A stretch of DNA of 64,000 nucleotides from Glycine soja. Taxonomy: Eukaryota; Streptophyta; Magnoliopsida; Fabales; Fabaceae. Position numbers and translations under genes: made by a program. Numbering within the stretch: position 1 is the stretch's first letter; each line of letters starts with the position of its first letter. The stretch is from positions 17,131,173 through 17,195,172 of the forward strand of contig NC_041011.1 in NCBI RefSeq assembly GCF_004193775.1. The letters are read 5' to 3'. The notes below the pieces were generated by a model. The model was not told where the DNA came from. It did not search any database and worked only from the letters and a program-made list of their open reading frames with translations. Of this stretch, positions 33,601-42,996 are shown in pieces.

Positions 33601-34069
33601 GTTGCACGGTTACCGGACTTCAGTGCGAACGTCAACTGGGGCAACGCCGTTCTCATTGGTATATGGGATGGAGGCGGTGTTACCATTTGAGGTAGAAGTC
33701 CCGTCATTAAGGATCTTGGCAGAATCCGGATTAAAGGAATCAGAGTGGGCTCAAACACGCTACGATCAGCTCAACCTCATTGAGGGTAAGCGCTTAACGG
33801 CCATGAGTCATGGGCGCTTGTACCAGCAAAGAATGAAGAGCGCGTTCGACAAGAAAGTACGCTTACGCAAGTTCCATGAGGGAGACCTTGTGCTAAAGAA
33901 AATGTCCCATGCTGTCAAGGACCACCGAGGGAAATGGGCCCCGAACTACGAAGGGCCTTTTGTTGTGAAGAGGGCTTTCTCCGGAGGAGCCCTGGTGCTT
34001 ACCAACATGGATGGCGAAGAGCTACCTTCACCCGTGAACTCTGATGTCGTCAAACAATATTATGCTTAG
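30622..34069 (+). CDS. Pol of element D: RT, RNase H, archaeal-type RNase H, integrase
   Basis: The open frame runs from 30614. Its first internal Met (30686) is used for numbering, but translation probably comes from the spliced gag-pol mRNA. Reverse transcriptase: residues 138-320 with CVDYRDLNRAS and YVDDI (255-259). A first RNase H (395-520) ends LADYLAQQP. A second, archaeal-type RNase H (550-680: WFDGASN, NMAEYEACAL, GDSALVI, MADALATLA) marks the Tat/Ogre clade. Integrase: H2C2 zinc region (777-818), core D848, D909 and E945 (DD35E spacing), C-terminus with HEGDLVLKK and no chromodomain. All catalytic motifs are present, so this is the best candidate for an active pol here. Confidence 0.95.
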
Positions 34070-34806
34070 AAGCTGGGGCAATTAAGGATGTCGCTGCATG
34101 TTCTCTATCTTTATGCGTTTTCTAGATTTCCCCCCAGGGATTTCCGGTCCGTTGTATCTCTTGTTACGATCTTTCAAAGAGATGAACATGGATTTGAGGC
34201 TTTTAGTCCTCACGTTAGTTTCACACCTTGCGTTAATTTGTGATCGCCTGAGCCCTTCCGCTCAGTTCATGGGATCCCCCAAGCGCTTAATTGGAATTGA
34301 ACCTGAACCAACTTTCCCTAAATTTTCTGCGTTTGAAAACATTCATGCATACGCATACGCATACGCATGTATATTGTTGTGGTAAAACAGGGGCAGGATC
34401 ACCTTGGGCTACCTTCTGGAGTGAAGACAAAACATGAACGGCAGAAACCAATCAAGGTAGGGTAATGATGCGACCAAGATTGGCCATACCTGGTTGTTTA
34501 TTACTTGCAGGTACTTAAGGATGAACGCAAGCGGGGATGGGGTCACGACCGACCGATCGTTGCCCTTCTCTGTGCGAAACAAGCAGGGAATGTCGCTGCA
34601 AGGCAGCCCAGTATCCTTTGTATTTTGCAGCTTTCTTTTACTATTTGTTTGTTTTAAAAAGGAAAAGAGTAATAATAAAATAAGTAATCAACGCCTAATT
34701 CTAACCTAAGTAAGTTCAAGTTAGGCAAAATGCTAATCCATGAGAAGGGAGGGGACATGGTTAATGTTCCCCTCAAAAAAAAAAAAAAAAAAAAAAGTGC
34801 AGGTTA
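34070..34806 (+). mobile_element. Non-coding spacer after pol in element D, with a conserved block
   Basis: The block near 34500-34580 (ACTTGCAG, then GGGGTCACGACCGACCGATC) is conserved in C at 44000-44075 although the open frames around it are not, so it is probably functional RNA or DNA rather than protein. An A run of about 24 bases lies at 34773-34796. Confidence 0.7.
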
Positions 34807-34846
34807 GCTCGCCTGGGCGAGCCACCCCTGCACCAAATTATAAAAA
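34807..34846 (+). promoter_or_regulatory. Candidate internal promoter for ORF3 (GCTCGCC inverted repeat plus TATA)
   Basis: GCTCGCCTGGGCGAGC at 34807-34822 is followed by CCCTGCACCAAAT and a TATA-like TTATAAAAA at 34838-34846. This repeats the LTR promoter layout (same inverted repeat upstream of the TATA box). C keeps it on the minus strand around plus 43755-43812 with two copies of the repeat. No other gene starts here except ORF3 after one intron. Confidence 0.5.
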
Positions 34847-34994
34847 TGACGAAAGGGGGGGCGTTTTTACATTCAAAAACTTCTTTTCCCCCCTTTCAAA
34901 AGCCATACCCACGGGATTGACGAATTTGCAGCCCTAGGGTCATCCTTTTTCGCATTTTTTGATTCCGTTTTGCGCTTTTGTTCATCACCAACAA

Positions 34995-36204
34995 GTAAGT
35001 ATTCCATCCCTAAGCTTTCTAGCTTTTCATTGGTGTATTTTGATCTCCTTTTGGTGCTCTAAATTGTGGGAGTGTGCTCAAATATATGGGGCAATTTTGA
35101 TTTGTTTTCTTGCTTGATTAGGTTGAATTAGGGGTTGGTATGAGATGGCCCTAGGCCTATAATGCATTTTGAAACAATAGGACATGCCACATTGTCCCCG
35201 TTCTCTTGCTATTGATGCCTAAACGCGCGCCCACCAAGTGTTCGGTGAAATGCCTCAATGGCATTAGCGTGTGACTTTTGTAAGGAGACAACCCATGGGG
35301 TATTTTGGTTTGTGCATATTTTCTATTTTTTTGGAATATGTATTCATTCCCGAAAAAGGCTAGAGTAATTGCCCCACATATATCCTAGTCCTAGAAACTG
35401 AAATTTTATGCAAAAAAAAAAGGGGCACAAAAGGAGGTGCATATTGGGTAAAGTTACCCTTTTTTGGCCAGCAATCAGCTATGGGCCACGCTACAATATT
35501 TTCCCTATGCCTAGAGGGTTAGGAATTTTGCTCATCATAAATGTGTAGGTTTAGAATAGGTAGCAAAATACCTTTGGCAATTTACACTTTGGGTATGATA
35601 GCAAAATACTTGGATGTATGTACATATAATTTTTGGTAGTCAAAATGTCTCACAAAAAAAAAATATATACATAAATATGTTGCATGTTATGTAAAGAAGA
35701 TACATTACCAAAAAATGTATACCTTTTAATTTGAATACAATTTTAGTCAGCAAAGGAAAATATACTTGAATTTGCATGCGGCTTTAGGTAGCAAAAACTT
35801 GAAAAGAGCATAAAATGTAGCACCTTATTGTGTAGATAGTTTGTGTATGTATAGGTATTAGAAATACCAAGATGTACACATGTGCAATTTTTGGTACCCC
35901 AAAATGCTTTGAGTATGCATGTATGTGAATTTAGCCAAGGAGGTGTGTGATGTAAGTAACAAATACACCTTGGAAGTACGTGTAAATAATCTAGGTAACG
36001 AAGCTGCCTTGATTGTATATGGGTGCATTTTTTTTGGTTAATAGAATGTCTTGTGCAAGAGAACGTTTGTAAGGAAATATGCGCATAAGCTTCCTCTAAA
36101 TTTACATTGATGTTTGTATTTATGGGAGGAGGTTGTATGTCATTTTTGTTTTAAGAATAGTATCCCACTGGTAAAACTAACTTTCCAAATGTTTGCCTTC
36201 GCAG
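34995..36204 (+). other. Putative 1.2-kb intron upstream of ORF3
   Basis: Donor CAACAA/GTAAGT at 34995 and acceptor TTTGCCTTCGCAG/GAAATG ending at 36204, three bases before the ORF3 ATG. The interior is AT-rich with only chance frames. Both signals are conserved in C. The first exon would be about 120 bases from the internal promoter, or the LTR leader if the upstream donor is used. Confidence 0.6.
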
Positions 36205-36207
36205 GAA

Positions 36208-37251
36208 ATGGCCCTGAGGAAGCTTGCCTCAAAGAGGTCCAGGAAGGACAAGGCAGCAGAAGGAACTAGTTCCGCTCCGGAGTATGATAGTCACCGCTTT
36301 AGGAGCGCGGTACACCAGCAGCGCTTCGAAGCCATCAAGGGGTGGTCGTTTCTCCGGGAGCGACGCTTCCAGCTCAGGGACGACGAGTATACTGATTTCC
36401 AGGAGGAAATAGGGCGCCGGCGGTGGGCACCACTGGTTACTCCCATGGCCAAGTTTGATCCAGAAATAGTCCTTGAGTTTTATGCCAATGCTTGGCCAAC
36501 AGAGGAGGGCGTGCGTGACATGAGATCCTGGGTTAGGGGTCAGTGGATCCCGTTCGATGCCGACGCTATCGGCCAGCTCCTGGGATATCCGTTGGTGTTA
36601 GAAGAGGGCCAGGAGTGCGAGTATGGCCAGAGGAGGAACCGGTCTGATGGGTTCGATGAGGAGGCCATCGCCCAGTTGCTATGTATACCGGGGCAGGATT
36701 TTGCCCGGACTGCTGCCGGAAGACGGGTGCGGATCATGCGCACCAACATGACCACCCTGACTCAGATATGGATGACTCTGCTGCTCAGCAACATCCTGCC
36801 CACCGATCATAATTCCGACCTCCCCATGCCGAAGTGCCAGCTGGTGTACGCCATCCTGACACGGATGAGCATCCATGTGGCTCAGTTGATCGCTGATGCC
36901 ATATATATTTTTGCAGGTATGGCGCCCACTAGGCACCCTTTGGACCCAGATAAGTCCAACAGGGCCCTGGGATTCCCCGCACTGATCACAGGACTCTGCC
37001 AGTCGTTCGGAGTCCCCGTTGCACCTACCAAGGTAATTCGGCCGCCCATCACCCGGGCTTTTATTGAGAAGTACTGTACCCAGAGACAGGCTCAGGGTGA
37101 TGCTCCACAGCCGCAGGCGCGCCACCACCACCCCCATCAGGCTGGCCAGGCTGGGGCATTTGACATAGAGCAGTATTTACGGCATTTGGTTCGCCAGCAG
37201 GCGGCCAACCACGAGCACATGTACGGACCCATGACTGTCTGTACCAGATGA
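36208..37251 (+). CDS. ORF3 of element D (putative plant transposon domain protein)
   Basis: 347 codons, intact. The ATG at 36208 is the first after the conserved acceptor, and C starts at the same codon; the in-frame ATG at 36193 lies inside the presumed intron. A basic N-terminus (KLASKRSRKDK, possibly nuclear targeting) is followed by a globular domain with AIKGWSFLRERRFQL, FYANAWPTEEGVRDMRSWVRG and FDADAIGQLLGYPL, the pattern of the legume 'putative plant transposon protein' domain (from memory). The C-terminus is Gln/His-rich (QAQGDAPQPQARHHHPHQAG). It sits in the env position, but there is no signal peptide, membrane span or cysteine pattern. Function unknown. Confidence 0.85.
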   Translation: MALRKLASKRSRKDKAAEGTSSAPEYDSHRFRSAVHQQRFEAIKGWSFLRERRFQLRDDEYTDFQEEIGRRRWAPLVTPMAKFDPEIVLEFYANAWPTEEGVRDMRSWVRGQWIPFDADAIGQLLGYPLVLEEGQECEYGQRRNRSDGFDEEAIAQLLCIPGQDFARTAAGRRVRIMRTNMTTLTQIWMTLLLSNILPTDHNSDLPMPKCQLVYAILTRMSIHVAQLIADAIYIFAGMAPTRHPLDPDKSNRALGFPALITGLCQSFGVPVAPTKVIRPPITRAFIEKYCTQRQAQGDAPQPQARHHHPHQAGQAGAFDIEQYLRHLVRQQAANHEHMYGPMTVCTR

Positions 37252-38254
37252 GCCTTAGCATGCAGAGCCAGGGCTTCGCTTCTTTTTCATGCCCCTACTC
37301 CAGACCAGTTCAGGCAGAGGTAGCATGGCCCGGAAGATTGGCCCGAGGCCCAAGCAGGAGAGGCACCCCCAGAAGCTCCCGGCGATGGAGAAGAAGCCCA
37401 CGAGGATGAGGAGATGGCCGATTTGGCTTGACTTCTTGGGAGGGAGTGGAGATACGTGACTGGGAGATCCCCAGATTCATTTTCTTTCATATTTCTTTTG
37501 TCATTTTTTCTATGTTATTGTTTGACTTGAGAGACTAACGTTTGTTTTTGTTGTTTCCGATTGTCATTGACAGCGCAACATTTTTGTTTAGATGTTGCGT
37601 TAGTATTTATATATCACTACTATCAATGATGTTTGAAATTCTGGAACCGTGTAGAGTTCTTCGTTTAGGACATCGTCCAAAAGTATATAGGTGAAATAAA
37701 CAAAAAAAAAATCATATAAAAATAAAAATAGAAAAGGAAAGAAAATGAAATAGAAAAGAAAAGAAAGTAAAGAAAAGAGAGCAAATAAGAAAAAAGAAGA
37801 AGGCAAGTAAGGAAAAAGATGGAAAAAGAGAAAATAAGTTGTCTAGCTAAAAAACGACATGCTTTTGAAAAAGAGACGATTTCCAACTTTCTTTGAAAAA
37901 ATTCATTGATCATAACAATTTTTGGAAAATGTGTCTACACCTTAGAGTGAATGCTGTTGAAATTCCCCGGACGCCCGAAATGGACTCGGATGAATGCACA
38001 AATTGATAAAAGAACATATTTGAAACATTGGGTTGATTAAAATAGAGGAAATGAATCCTGAGCCCTAGCATCACATGACCATAAAAATTTGACACTTGAG
38101 TGTCCGCATAGGTGCATGCATGACCAGTTTGCATAAAGTTTCCAAATCATCATTTTGCATTTGTGTCATGGAAATAATGTGAGGCATCCCTTTATCCTTG
38201 AGCCAAACCAAACCCCGACATGTATCATGTCTAGCCATTTACAAACCTTGAGCC
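37252..38254 (+). mobile_element. 3' non-coding region of element D before the gap
   Basis: The first 200 bases resemble the tail of C's ORF3 region (21080-21250) with stops. The rest is AT-rich without coding signal. Confidence 0.6.
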
Positions 38255-38753
38255 NNNNNNNNNNNNNNNNNNNNNNNNNNNNNNNNNNNNNNNNNNNNNN
38301 NNNNNNNNNNNNNNNNNNNNNNNNNNNNNNNNNNNNNNNNNNNNNNNNNNNNNNNNNNNNNNNNNNNNNNNNNNNNNNNNNNNNNNNNNNNNNNNNNNNN
38401 NNNNNNNNNNNNNNNNNNNNNNNNNNNNNNNNNNNNNNNNNNNNNNNNNNNNNNNNNNNNNNNNNNNNNNNNNNNNNNNNNNNNNNNNNNNNNNNNNNNN
38501 NNNNNNNNNNNNNNNNNNNNNNNNNNNNNNNNNNNNNNNNNNNNNNNNNNNNNNNNNNNNNNNNNNNNNNNNNNNNNNNNNNNNNNNNNNNNNNNNNNNN
38601 NNNNNNNNNNNNNNNNNNNNNNNNNNNNNNNNNNNNNNNNNNNNNNNNNNNNNNNNNNNNNNNNNNNNNNNNNNNNNNNNNNNNNNNNNNNNNNNNNNNN
38701 NNNNNNNNNNNNNNNNNNNNNNNNNNNNNNNNNNNNNNNNNNNNNNNNNNNNN
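38255..38753. other. Assembly gap (499 N)
   Basis: A run of N. The open frames across it are artefacts. Confidence 1.
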
Positions 38754-39597
38754 AAAATCCTGACTCACCATAATCCTTACCCTCGGAAGCAAAAAGGAAG
38801 AGAAAGGAAATTCCCAATCAAAGAGTGGGAGAAAGCAAAAAGGAAAGAAAGAAAATTCCCAATCAAAGAATGGGAGAAAGAAAAAAGAGAAAAGAAGGAA
38901 AGAAAGCTCCTGGTCAAGGATCGAAAGAAAACAGAAGAAATGTGCAGAGAGGTCTTTGGACCGGACAATATCTGAACAATACAGAATTGTCACCAAAATG
39001 AACAAAAAAAGAAGGAAAGGAAACCACGACCTAAAATAGTCTTCTCCCTTTGATTACCAACCAAAATCCTGTGCGCTAGCGACCTTTTTTTCTCGCCCCG
39101 CACTAAACAAAAAAAAAACAGAAAAAGAAAAAGCCAACAAAAAAAAATCAAAAGCCAAAAACACACAAAAGCCGAAAAACCCATCAAGAAAACCCATTCC
39201 CAAGGGAAGTCCTATTGATCCATGATCACGCATGTAATTTTTGATTTGATAGGAAATAATTTGCAAAGTCAAGTCATGACATATCTATGGTTCGGAATTG
39301 GGATGAAACACTTACCTGTGCGAGATTGATACACTTTGAGTGATTTCTTCTATTTTTGTCGAACCCGGTGTTTCCTCTAAATGGTCATTTAGAAACGAAA
39401 TGCTAACATCCAAAATCTCATTTATGGTTATGGGGAATTTCATCAGCAGACTCTCCTTCCCCGGTAGACGCATTGTTTTTCACTCAAAAAAAAAAAAAAA
39501 AGAAAAAAAAAGAAAGCATATGCTGCTCTAAATCAGTTGGAATATTTGTCTCTTTGCTAAAGCATGTTTGCATTTTAGTGGAGAAAACACCGAGACT
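38754..39597 (+). mobile_element. 3' non-coding region of element D after the gap
   Basis: Purine-rich repeats such as AATTCCCAATCAAAGA(A/G)TG (38809-38880) and A-rich tracts (39486-39514). No gene. Confidence 0.6.
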
Positions 39598-39945
39598 TTT
39601 TCAAGTCTCACAAGTTATCCAGAACTACGTAGGTCTGAGTTCCTCATTGGAGGATACGTAGGAGCAAGAGCCTCGCTTTTGTCGACCACACCGCCTTTTG
39701 TTGCCATGACCCAAGAGCTGGTAGCCCGCGGAGACACCTTACGGTTATTCGCACCTCGTCATTCAGTGACCCCAAGTGTGATTGACGAGCAGAGGCCAAT
39801 GTGGTCATCTGCGCCCTTTCCGGAGATGTCAGCATCTTCCGATGGAGACTTTTCAAGTCTCACAAGTTATCCAGAACTACGTAGGTCTGAGTTCCTCATT
39901 GGAGGATACGTAGGAGCAAGAGCCTTGCTTTTGTCGGCCGCCCCA
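39598..39945 (+). repeat. Two copies of an LTR-derived module in D's 3' region
   Basis: Blocks near 39602-39690 and 39854-39945, 252 bp apart, contain AACTACGTAGGTCTGA, GATACGTAGGAGCAA and CTTTTGTCG. The same order occurs in the LTR at 23948-24033. Confidence 0.75.
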
Positions 39946-39983
39946 TAATCTTTGTCATACTGACCCTGAGGTCATGTGACGTG

Positions 39984-40414
39984 CACCCTTGTATCATCCA
40001 GAGGCGGCGGGCCCGATGATACGCGGAGATACCTTACGGTTATCCGCACCCTTTTGTCATCCAGAGGCGGCGGGCCCGATGACAAGCAGAGACCAAGTTT
40101 GGTCATTCTGCACCCTTGTATCATCCAGAGGCGGCGGGCCCGATGATACGCGGAGATACCTTACGGTTATTCGCACCCTTTTGTCATCCAGAGGCGGCGG
40201 GCCCGATGACAAGCAGAGACCAAGTTTGGTCATTCTGCACCCTTGTATCATCCAGAGGCGGCGGGCCCGATGATACGCGGAGATACCTTACGGTTATCCG
40301 CACCCTTTTGTCATCTAGAGGCGGCGGGCCCGATGACAAGCAGAGACCAAGTTTGGTCATTCTGCACCCTTGTATCATCCAGAGGCGGCGGGCCCGATGA
40401 TACGCGGAAATACC
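39984..40414 (+). repeat. 127-bp tandem repeat, about 3.4 copies
   Basis: Units start at CACCCTTGTATCATCC (39984, 40111, 40238, 40365). Each is itself a diverged dimer of a roughly 63-bp half-unit containing CATCCAGAGGCGGCGGGCCC. GC-rich compared with its surroundings. The open frames on both strands are products of the repeat. Confidence 0.92.
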
Positions 40415-40548
40415 CGAGTGGTTATCCGTATAAACATTCTTTTGCTATCTCTAAGACAGAACGCTTGATAGCATGCAGAGGCTGACACAGTCTTCTGCAC
40501 CTTTTGTTCCTCCGGGAACAACAAGTCATTTACATGCGGAAATTTCAT

Positions 40549-41223
40549 GGTCACCCGCGACTCTCGTCAACCGAGAGGAGCGAAATTAGTGTCATACACT
40601 GATTTTCGTCCGGGGACCTTTGCTTGATGACATGCGACCATTCTTTGGTCCTTGTGAGGTGCTTGGCATCCATCATTAGGCAATTTGTGAAATTCTAGGA
40701 GCGACAAGTCATGGTCACCCGCGACTCTCGTCAACCGAGAGGAGCGAAATTAGTGTCATACACTGATTTTCGTCCGGGGACCTTTGCTTGATGACATGCG
40801 ACCATTCTTTGGTCCTTGTGAGGTGCTTGGCATCCATCATTAGGCAATTTGTGAAATTCTAGGAGTGACAAGTCATGGTCACCCGCGACTCTCGTCAACC
40901 GAGAGGAGCGAAATTAGTGTCATACACTGATTTTCGTCCGGGGACCTTTGCTTGATGACATGCGACCATTCTTTGGTCCTTGTGAGGTGCTTGGCATCCA
41001 TCATTAGGCAATTTGTGAAATTCTAGGAGCGACAAGTCATGGTCACCCGCGACTCTCGTCAACCGAGAGGAGCGAAATTAGTGTCATACACTGATTTTCG
41101 TCCGGGGACCTTTGCTTGATGACATGCGACCATTCTTTGGTCCTTGTGAGGTGCTTGGCATCCATCATTAGGCAATTTGTGAAATTCTGGGAACAACAAG
41201 TAATTTGCATGTGGAGATTTTAT
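40549..41223 (+). repeat. 164-bp tandem repeat containing the start of the LTR
   Basis: Units begin GGTCACCCGCGACTCTCG at 40549, 40713, 40877 and 41041; a diverged fifth start lies at 41224. The second part of each unit (TTCGTCCGGGGACCTTTGC onward, about 95 bases) matches the first 110 bases of the adjoining LTR. The array thus consists of 3' untranslated sequence fused to U3. Confidence 0.92.
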
Positions 41224-41305
41224 GGTCACCTGCGACTCTCATCAAATTGAGAGGGACGAAATTAGTGTCTTATCTTTACTTTTCTTTTATCTCCAATAAA
41301 AGACA

Positions 41306-41321
41306 AGTAAAGAGGGGCAAC
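41306..41321 (+). other. Polypurine tract of element D
   Basis: AGTAAAGAGGGGCAAC directly before the 3' LTR, identical to C's. Confidence 0.85.
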
Positions 41322-42991
41322 TGTCATACCCTAATTTCGTCCGGGAACCTTTGCTTGATAACATGCGACCATTCTTTGGTCCTTGTGAGGTGCTTGGCAT
41401 CCATCATTAGGCAATTTGTGAAATTCCAGGACATGCCGAAAAACCAAAAAAAATATTGATGCACAATCCGTAAGTTTCCGTGACACACCGGAAATCAAAT
41501 GGGAGCATCGTTGCATAATTAAGTGAGGTTCCGTAACATTCCGTAAGTCAAAAAGGGGATGATTATGTAATCCGCAAGGTTCCGTAACATTACGGAAAGA
41601 AAACAAGTATCGTTATGAAATTCGTAAGTTTCCGTAACTTTACGAAAAAAGAATCACCAAAAAACAGCAGAGGGGGGTGTACTTAGTAAAAATGGGGGTG
41701 CAAATAGCACCCAGGCCCACTTGGGCCCTCTAGAATATTCCTCCAGAAGGCTGTTGCTTCTGGAGGAAGCAACCTGGCTCGCCTGGGCGAGCTGAGCTCG
41801 CCTGGGCGAGCTGGGTGGCAACCACCTCCCCTATTTTGCTATAAATAGGGGAGGAAGTGAAGAAGAAAAGGGTTCAGCCCCTTAGGCACTTCTCTCTCTT
41901 TCGAATTTGCTTGGAAAAATTGTTTCCGTGAAGAAAATCTAAGCCGAGGCGCTTCCGAAACGTTTCCGTAACGTTTTCCGTGAGGAATTTCGCAAAGATT
42001 TCAACCGCTCTTCGACGTTCTTCATTCGTTCTTCATCGTTCTTCGATCTTCAACGGGTAAGTACCTCGAACCAAGCTTTTCGATTCATTCTATGTGCCCG
42101 TAGTGGTCCACATTGTGTTTCGTGCATTTTTATTCTCGTTTTGTTTACTTTTTATACCCCCTGTTGACGTGCTTAAGCCATTTTACTTAAGTCATTTCTC
42201 GCTTAACTTAAAAATAAAATAAATTTCCACCGAACGTTTGAATTGTATTATCCATTAACTTCGGTTAAAATAAATTCCGACCGTTCGGTCGTGCCGTAAC
42301 CACGTTGGAAATCAAAAAGAGGTAAAAAATAATATAATAATCAAAAAGACATCTTTTAGTAAAATAAAGCGGAAAATCAAGTGGACGTTTTCTCTTTGGG
42401 ATTTCTCATTCTTAATCGAATTGATTAATAACTAAAGTGAAACTAAAGGCTAAAATCAATTCGCCTAGTCAAGCTCGTCCATAAAAAATAGGCTTTTGAA
42501 GTTTGTCCTTTCATTTCCTCACTAAGTAAAATGGATCATTTTTAAGGTCCAACGCCTTAAAATGATCACCTCTTAAAGTAAAAAAGAATCACTTGATAAG
42601 AAAGAACTACGTAGGTCTGATTTTCTCATCCCAAATTGAGGAATACGTAGGAGCAAAGGGAAACACCCTTGTCGACCACAAAAAGAGAAAATATAAAAAG
42701 GGTATAAAGGATATAAGAACATAAAAGGGAACATAAAAATCAAAGTCATGTTTGCACATTCGATTAAAGGCTGTCGTCCCTTGGGACGGACGTGTGGGGT
42801 GCTAATACCTTCCCCGTGCGTAAATACAACTCCCGAACCTTTCACTAAAAAGTTCGTAGATCGCGTCTTTTCCGGTTTTTCCGACGTTTTCCTCAAATAA
42901 ACGTTGGTGGCGACTCCGCGCGTATTCCTTTCGTGGAACACGCATCCCGCGAGTCACGCGTCGCCCTCCCGCCGAAGGGTAGGTTGCGACA
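41322..42991 (+). repeat. 3' LTR of element D
   Basis: 1670 bp, nearly identical to the 5' LTR. It has two GCTCGCCTGGGCGAGC units (41777-41792 and 41796-41811) where the 5' LTR has one, explaining the whole 19-bp length difference. It ends at CATTC (42992). Confidence 0.96.
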
Positions 42992-42996
42992 CATTC
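42992..42996 (+). repeat. Target-site duplication of element D, right (CATTC)
   Basis: Matches 22691-22695. Confidence 0.95.

Larger units (their letters stand above)
22696..42991 (+). mobile_element. Element D: young, nearly intact Tat/Ogre-like Ty3/gypsy retrotransposon
   Basis: 20.3 kb including a 499-base assembly gap. Order: 5' LTR, Arg-type primer site, leader, ORF1, gag-protease with G-patch, 179-nt intron, pol with two RNase H domains and integrase, non-coding region with promoter-like unit, ORF3, tandem repeats, polypurine tract, 3' LTR. Flanked by perfect CATTC. By eye the two LTRs differ at about eight sites, all transitions, plus one 19-bp unit, suggesting insertion within roughly 0.2 My. 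All frames are open. Compared with C it lacks about 160 codons between gag and protease, so activity is uncertain. Confidence 0.96.

Noticed and set aside
34494..34709. Small frame conserved in position in D and C (TDASGDGVTTDRSLP-like)
   Set aside because: DNA is conserved over a short block only. The frame's start and end differ between copies, so I treated it as conserved non-coding sequence.
36208..37251. ORF3 as an envelope protein because of its position after integrase
   Set aside because: No signal peptide, transmembrane segment, furin-like site or cysteine pattern; a basic N-terminus and a globular plant transposon-type domain instead.
38155..39005. Long open frames across the N run
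   Set aside because: They consist of unknown bases and are artefacts of the gap.
39989..40485. Overlapping frames reading MYHPEAAGPM and RRRARR on both strands
   Set aside because: They are by-products of the 127-bp repeat (unit length not a multiple of three, with frames reset each unit) and have no family match.
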